Of a stretch of DNA of 64,000 nucleotides, positions 60,006 through 64,000 are shown one piece after another. The notes under the pieces are model-generated. The model was not told the DNA's origin and did not search any database. It worked only from the letters and a program-made list of their open reading frames with translations. This DNA comes from Luteipulveratus flavus (lineage in GTDB: Bacteria > Actinomycetota > Actinomycetes > Actinomycetales > Dermatophilaceae), in the NCBI RefSeq assembly GCF_029439465.1, contig NZ_JAROAV010000031.1, positions 1-64,000 on the forward strand, in the 5' to 3' direction. Position 1 is the first letter of the stretch. Each line of letters begins with the position of its first letter. Position numbers and translations under genes: made by a program.

Positions 60006-61783
60006 TCATTCGGACGCGCCGTCTCGGGCGCCTCCTCGGCGACCAGCGTGAGGTCCCCGTGACCGTGCTCGGCGACACCCGAGATGACGGCCCGCTCGAC
60101 CATCGTCTGGCCCAGCGCCGCACGACGCATCATCGGGTCGGCCTGCAGGTCCTTCACCAGGGCGACGCACATGGCGGCCATGACGAAGACGAACGGCAGC
60201 GCCGCGACGATCGTGATGTTCTGCAGCGAGGTGAGTGCGGCACCCGGGTCGTCCGGGTTGTCCGCGAAGCCCGCGAGCAGCATCACGGCGGCCACCGCAC
60301 CGGTGAGCACGCCCCAGAAGATCACCGTCGGACGGCTCGGCTCGAGCGAGCCGCGCTCGGACAGCGTGCCCATGACGATGGACGCCGCGTCGGCACCCGA
60401 CACGAAGAAGATGCCGACCAGCACCATCACGATGACGGTCATGATTCCCGCGAGCGGGAAGTGGTTGAGCATGTCGAACAGCGCGGTGTTGCTGTCGACG
60501 GATGCGACGCCGTCGACGGCCTTCACCAGGTCCTTGCTGTCGCGCTGGACGTCGATGGCCGTGCCACCGAAGATCGCGAACCAGATCAGGCTCACGACGC
60601 TGGGCACGAGCAGCACACCGGTGATGAACTGGCGGATCGTGCGGCCGCGGCTGATGCGCGCGATGAACATGCCGACGAAGGGTGTCCAGGAGATCCACCA
60701 CGCCCAGTAGAAGATCGTCCAGGAGGACAGCCAGGTCGCGAGCTTGTCGTCGCCGCCGGCCTGGGTCCGAGCCGCCATCGAGGGCAGGTCGTCCACGTAC
60801 GTGCCGAGTGCGGTCGGCAGCAGGTCCAGGATGAACACCGTCGGGCCCACGACGAACACGAACACCGCCAGCACCATGTTGATGTTCGAGAGCCACTGGA
60901 TGCCCTTGGCCACGCCGGACACGGCGCTGAGGATGAAGGCGACGGTCAGCACGGTGATGATGGACACGAGCGAGACCTGACCGGCCTTGCCGACCCAGCC
61001 GTTGGCCTCCAGGCCCGCCCCGATCTGCAGGGCGCCGAGGCCCAGCGACGCGGCGGAGCCGAAGAGCGTCGCGAAGATCGCGAGCATGTCGATGACCTTG
61101 CCGACCGGGCCGTCGGCGCGCTTGCCGAGGAGCGGCCGGAAGGCCGAGGAGATCAGCTGGCTACGGCCCTTGCGGAACGTGCCGTACGCGATGGCGACGC
61201 CGACCACCGCGTAGATGGCCCACGGGTGCAGCGTCCAGTGGAACAGCGTGGTGGCCATCGCGGTCTTCATGGCCTCGGTGGACTGCGGGGTGGTCCCGGT
61301 GTCCGGCGGCGGCGCGGCGAAGAAGTTCAGCGGCTCGGCGACCCCCCAGAACATCAGGCCGATCCCCATGCCGGCGCTGAACATCATGGCGATCCAGGAG
61401 ACCGTCTTGAACTCGGGCTTCTCGTCGTCGGCGCCCAGCGGGATGTTGCCGTACCGGCTGGCCGCGAGCCAGATGGCGAACACCACGAACAGCGACGCCA
61501 TGAGGACGAAGGCCCAGCCTGCGGTGTCCATCACCCAGCCGAGCGCGTCGTCGGAGACGGTGCCCAGCGAGTGCGGCGTCAGGAAGCCCCAGACCACGAA
61601 GCCGAGGGCGATCGCCGCGGTGACACCGAAGATGACTCGGTCCACGCCGCGACGGACAGCGCTCGGCTCCTCGATGGGAGCGGTGATGCCGCCGAGGAGC
61701 TCGTGCTCGGTACTCGGCTCGGTGGATCTGCCGTGATCCTGGGGCGCACCTGGCGGTGATGTAGTAGGTGTAGTCGTAGCCAC
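59945..61783 (-). CDS. BCCT-family osmolyte transporter
   Basis: A 612-residue betaine/choline/carnitine transporter with 12 predicted spans. MMFSAGMGIGLMFWGVAEPL holds the GMGIG glycine motif typical of sodium-coupled betaine carriers such as BetP, and IFYWAWWISWTPFVGMFIAR is the aromatic substrate box in span 8. N- and C-terminal cytoplasmic tails of about 50 residues may sense osmotic state. It imports betaine or a similar solute under salt stress, complementing ectoine synthesis at the other end of the window. The start is GTG 61783. Confidence 0.94.
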   Translation of the reverse strand: MATTTPTTSPPGAPQDHGRSTEPSTEHELLGGITAPIEEPSAVRRGVDRVIFGVTAAIALGFVVWGFLTPHSLGTVSDDALGWVMDTAGWAFVLMASLFVVFAIWLAASRYGNIPLGADDEKPEFKTVSWIAMMFSAGMGIGLMFWGVAEPLNFFAAPPPDTGTTPQSTEAMKTAMATTLFHWTLHPWAIYAVVGVAIAYGTFRKGRSQLISSAFRPLLGKRADGPVGKVIDMLAIFATLFGSAASLGLGALQIGAGLEANGWVGKAGQVSLVSIITVLTVAFILSAVSGVAKGIQWLSNINMVLAVFVFVVGPTVFILDLLPTALGTYVDDLPSMAARTQAGGDDKLATWLSSWTIFYWAWWISWTPFVGMFIARISRGRTIRQFITGVLLVPSVVSLIWFAIFGGTAIDVQRDSKDLVKAVDGVASVDSNTALFDMLNHFPLAGIMTVIVMVLVGIFFVSGADAASIVMGTLSERGSLEPSRPTVIFWGVLTGAVAAVMLLAGFADNPDDPGAALTSLQNITIVAALPFVFVMAAMCVALVKDLQADPMMRRAALGQTMVERAVISGVAEHGHGDLTLVAEEAPETARPNDQSDASGSRAAQDDRSGPTA

Positions 61784-61988
61784 TTCTCGACCTCGATCTC
61801 GTCTTCTCAGTTGCGTTCGGTCTTCACATGCGTTTCATGGGCGGCCCTGCTGATCTCTCACAGGGGCGACCTTGTTACTTTGCCGTAGGACCCGGATCGG
61901 GGCAACTTGTGCTGCCCTCGTTCGGCCTGTCCAAGGCGTGAGATCCGCCACGTGACTCCGCCCACCGAGCACAGCGAAGGAAGGCCAC

Positions 61989-63056
61989 ATGACTGCCGTC
62001 CAGGCCCTGGCGATGCCCGCAGCGGGCGCCGCTTTCGAGACGATCACCATCCAGCGGCGAGCTCTCCGGGACGACGACGTCCGGATCGAGATCGCCTACG
62101 CCGGCATCTGCCACAGCGACATCCACACCGTCCGTGAGGAGTGGGGCCCGATCACCTTCCCGCTGGTCCCGGGTCACGAGATCGCCGGTGTGGTCGCCGA
62201 GGTCGGTCCGGCGGTGACCCGCGTGCGGGTCGGCGACCGGGTCGGGGTCGGCTGCATGGTCGACTCCTGCGGGACGTGTGACGCCTGCAAGGACGGGCAG
62301 GAGAACTACTGCCGTGACGGCGCGGTGTGGACGTACGGGAGCGACGACGTCGACGGCACGACCACCCAGGGCGGGTACAGCCAGCAGGTGGTCGTGGCCG
62401 AGCGGTTCGTCGCGCGCGTCCCGGACGGGATCGGCCTGGACGTCGCGGCGCCGCTGCTGTGCGCCGGCATCACCACCTACAACCCGCTGAAGCGGTTCGG
62501 GGCGGGTCCCGGCACCACGGTCGCCGTCGTCGGGCTCGGCGGGCTCGGCCACATGGGCGTCAAGATCGCCGTCGCGATGGGCGCCGAGGTGACCGTCATG
62601 TCGCGGACCCGGGCCAAGGAGGCGGACGCGCGCGAGCTGGGCGCCACCGGGTACGTCGCGACGGGCGAGGAGGGCGCACTCGAGGCGGTCGCGTCGACGT
62701 ACGACATCGTGCTGAACACCGTCAGCGCCGACCTGCCGGTGCAGGCCTACCTGGAGACCACTCGTCCGCGTGGGGCCCTGGTCAACGTCGGGCTGCCGCC
62801 GTCGGACTTCGTGGTGAGCCCGTGGTCGGTGGTGGGCGGCTCGCGCATCGTCGCCGGCTCCAACATCGGCGGGATGGCGTTCACCCAGGAGATGCTGGAC
62901 TTCTGCGCCCAGCACGACATCGCGGCCACGATCGAGACGATCTCGGCGGACGATGTGGATGCGGCGTACGACCGGGTCGTGGCCGGTGACGTGCACTACC
63001 GCGCGGTGATCGACGTCACGTCCATCGGCGCGGCTGCGACGACCTCAGCACACTAG
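61989..63056 (+). CDS. Zinc-dependent alcohol dehydrogenase
   Basis: A 355-residue medium-chain dehydrogenase. The catalytic-zinc site is AGICHSDIHTVREEWG plus PLVPGHEIAGVV, structural-zinc cysteines are in CMVDSCGTCDACKDGQENYC, and VAVVGLGGLGHMGVKIAVAMGAEV binds NAD(P)H. The overall pattern resembles the YahK/AdhC aldehyde reductases (cinnamyl-alcohol-dehydrogenase group), usually NADPH-dependent. AAGGAAGG precedes the ATG. Divergent from the BCCT gene by 205 bp and ends at a 20-bp hairpin. Confidence 0.93.
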   Translation: MTAVQALAMPAAGAAFETITIQRRALRDDDVRIEIAYAGICHSDIHTVREEWGPITFPLVPGHEIAGVVAEVGPAVTRVRVGDRVGVGCMVDSCGTCDACKDGQENYCRDGAVWTYGSDDVDGTTTQGGYSQQVVVAERFVARVPDGIGLDVAAPLLCAGITTYNPLKRFGAGPGTTVAVVGLGGLGHMGVKIAVAMGAEVTVMSRTRAKEADARELGATGYVATGEEGALEAVASTYDIVLNTVSADLPVQAYLETTRPRGALVNVGLPPSDFVVSPWSVVGGSRIVAGSNIGGMAFTQEMLDFCAQHDIAATIETISADDVDAAYDRVVAGDVHYRAVIDVTSIGAAATTSAH

Positions 63057-63064
63057 GACGTGGC

Positions 63065-63119
63065 TGCGGAGGCTGCCTGTGAGCATCCCCCTGGCCGCGG
63101 CTCACAGACAGCCTCCGCA
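63065..63119 (+). terminator. Terminator of the alcohol dehydrogenase gene
   Basis: Twenty-base arms (63065-63084 and 63100-63119) pair with one mismatch around 15 bases, starting nine bases after the stop codon. Downstream, 63120-63282 holds nothing I can identify. Confidence 0.8.
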
Positions 63120-63282
63120 ATGACGCCGGGTGAGGCTCTCTCCCCAGATGTCTCACCTGACCGCCGGCGAACGGCTCCCCCGAACCGTCCTCCGACGTGG
63201 CCGCCGGGCCCCCGCCCCTTGGCCTGTCTACAGCCTGCCCGTTCCGGGTGGATCGCTCCATCGGACCGGGACTGATCTTCTG

Positions 63283-63310
63283 GAGCGAAAGGTCCTAGGA
63301 CCTTTCGCTC
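63283..63310 (-). terminator. Perfect 28-bp palindrome at the end of the LuxR gene
   Basis: The half GAGCGAAAGGTCCT (63283-63296) is followed directly by its exact complement to 63310. Read on the minus strand, the hairpin begins at the second base of the regulator's stop codon. It is probably the terminator, but perfect symmetry without a loop would also suit a dimeric DNA-binding protein. Confidence 0.6.
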
Positions 63311-64000
63311 AGCCAGAGGCGTCGGTGCGGCGCCCGGGGCCGATCCGCCGCGACACCCCGGGGTCCTCGGTGGCCTCGAGGACCTCCGGGGGAAGGGTCC
63401 AGGCGATCGCGGACCGCTGCGTGACGCCGAGCTTGCGCAGGATGTTGCCGACGTGCGTCTTCACGGTCTTCTCCGAGATGTGCAGGCGGCGCGCCAGGGC
63501 GTTGTTGGACAGCCCGTCGCGGGCGATCAGGGCCGCGATCTCGATCTCTCGGGTGGTCAGGTCGATGTGCATCGGCCGCGGCTCGTGCACCCGTACGAGC
63601 TCGGCCACCTCGGTCTGCACGCGCTCGGCCAGCTGCCGCGCCGCGTCCACCGCCGTCGTCACGGGCTCGCCGGCCTCGCTCGCCACGTCGGCGAGATCCA
63701 CCAGCATCAGGCGCAGCTCGTCCAGCTTGTCGCCGATCCGGTTGACCAGGTCGGCCTCGTTCTGCACCCGGCTGCTGTCCAGCTCGGGGTAGAGCTCGTA
63801 CAGACCCAGGGAGTCCGCGTCGTCGGTGTCCCGGGCGATCGACTGCACCAGCGCCCGCGCGACCCACTCCGCGGCGCGCACGAACTCGTCGTCGAAGACG
63901 TCGGGCTGCATGCTCTGGGCGCTCATCAGCCCGGTCGCCTCACCGGTCCGCGGGTCCAGCAGGGGGACGACCACCGCGTCCTGCGACAGCTGGGAGGCGT
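63309..64000 (-). CDS. GAF-LuxR transcriptional regulator, partial
   Basis: The N-terminal part is cut by the window edge: the frame stays open to 64000. Visible are the end of a GAF-like domain ([21 protein letters not shown]), a helical linker with coiled-coil character ([20 protein letters not shown]) and a LuxR helix-turn-helix ([41 protein letters not shown]). The GTG at 63972-63974 lies inside the GAF domain and is not taken as the start. It probably responds to a small ligand or redox signal; target unknown. A 28-bp palindrome overlaps its stop codon. Confidence 0.88.
   Translation of the reverse strand, partial: ASQLSQDAVVVPLLDPRTGEATGLMSAQSMQPDVFDDEFVRAAEWVARALVQSIARDTDDADSLGLYELYPELDSSRVQNEADLVNRIGDKLDELRLMLVDLADVASEAGEPVTTAVDAARQLAERVQTEVAELVRVHEPRPMHIDLTTREIEIAALIARDGLSNNALARRLHISEKTVKTHVGNILRKLGVTQRSAIAWTLPPEVLEATEDPGVSRRIGPGRRTDASG

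Overview
The window reads as ordinary chromosome of a high-GC Gram-positive actinobacterium. Nearly every gene has a strong third-position GC bias, and the long antisense frames it creates are shadows. Markers of the group are a mycothiol-type deacetylase (mshB), the succinylase lysine-pathway genes dapC/dapD/dapE, DUF3117 beside glgC, the sigE-rseA-htrA-tatB block, many GTG starts and many apparently leaderless genes. From memory, the gene order parallels the typA-mshB-fdxC-dapC-dapD-dapE-tag-glgC-sigE-mrp part of the Mycobacterium tuberculosis chromosome, with extra genes interleaved. The repeats and lifestyle genes would fit a Micrococcales-type organism (Dermacoccaceae or Intrasporangiaceae), but genus is inference only. 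I see no prophage, insertion sequence, CRISPR array, tRNA or rRNA gene.

Layout. 1-2.5 kb: ectoine operon ectABC on the minus strand, with a dispersed palindromic repeat at its 3' end. 2.8-5.7 kb: secreted thermolysin-type protease divergent from a LysR regulator. 5.9-9.0 kb: carbohydrate ABC importer without its own ATPase. 9.1-10.4 kb: an acetyltransferase and a pterin-dehydratase-like/VOC fusion. 10.5-16.5 kb: a complete five-gene peptide importer. 16.7-19.1 kb: Nudix hydrolase, secreted alpha/beta hydrolase with a palindromic operator, and a convergent MarR gene. 19.2-25.0 kb: typA, mshB, a flavin reductase and a VanW-type cell-wall protein. 25.1-30.6 kb: a large FAD/Fe-S dehydrogenase and three enzymes on the minus strand. 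30.6-33.5 kb: fdxA, dapC, citrate synthase. 33.6-40.1 kb: dapD with a transglycosylase-like partner, divergent dapE, a LOG-family protein, a DivIVA-like protein, tag and a mannosyltransferase-like membrane protein. 40.1-40.4 kb: a tandem repeat array. 40.5-42.1 kb: paaX and an enoyl-CoA hydratase. 42.3-47.7 kb: DUF3117, glgC, O-methyltransferase, sigE, rseA, htrA, tatB. 47.8-51.9 kb: mrp and an MgtE-N/CBS protein without a transport domain. 51.9-57 kb: an unlisted 34-codon gene, an L,D-transpeptidase, a stress protein, pepP and a ThrE exporter. 57-64 kb: lipoprotein, PHP phosphoesterase, RecB-like nuclease, BCCT osmolyte transporter, zinc alcohol dehydrogenase and a GAF-LuxR regulator cut by the window edge.

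How it fits together. Osmoadaptation is represented by ectABC and the BCCT transporter. The dap genes, VanW protein, transglycosylase-like protein, L,D-transpeptidase, and the sigE/rseA/htrA/tatB envelope-stress block form a cell-wall theme. Carbon supply is covered by the two ABC importers, gltA and glgC.

The most interesting signals are regulatory rather than a new enzymatic system. Three sites match the CRP-family form GTGA-N6-TCAC, upstream of ectA, of the sugar importer and of the 34-codon gene. Fifteen genes have a TAnnnT-like hexamer 6-8 bases before the start codon. A perfect 17-bp tandem duplication at a stop-start junction has created a six-codon minicistron. Five units of a palindromic intergenic repeat form a tandem array.
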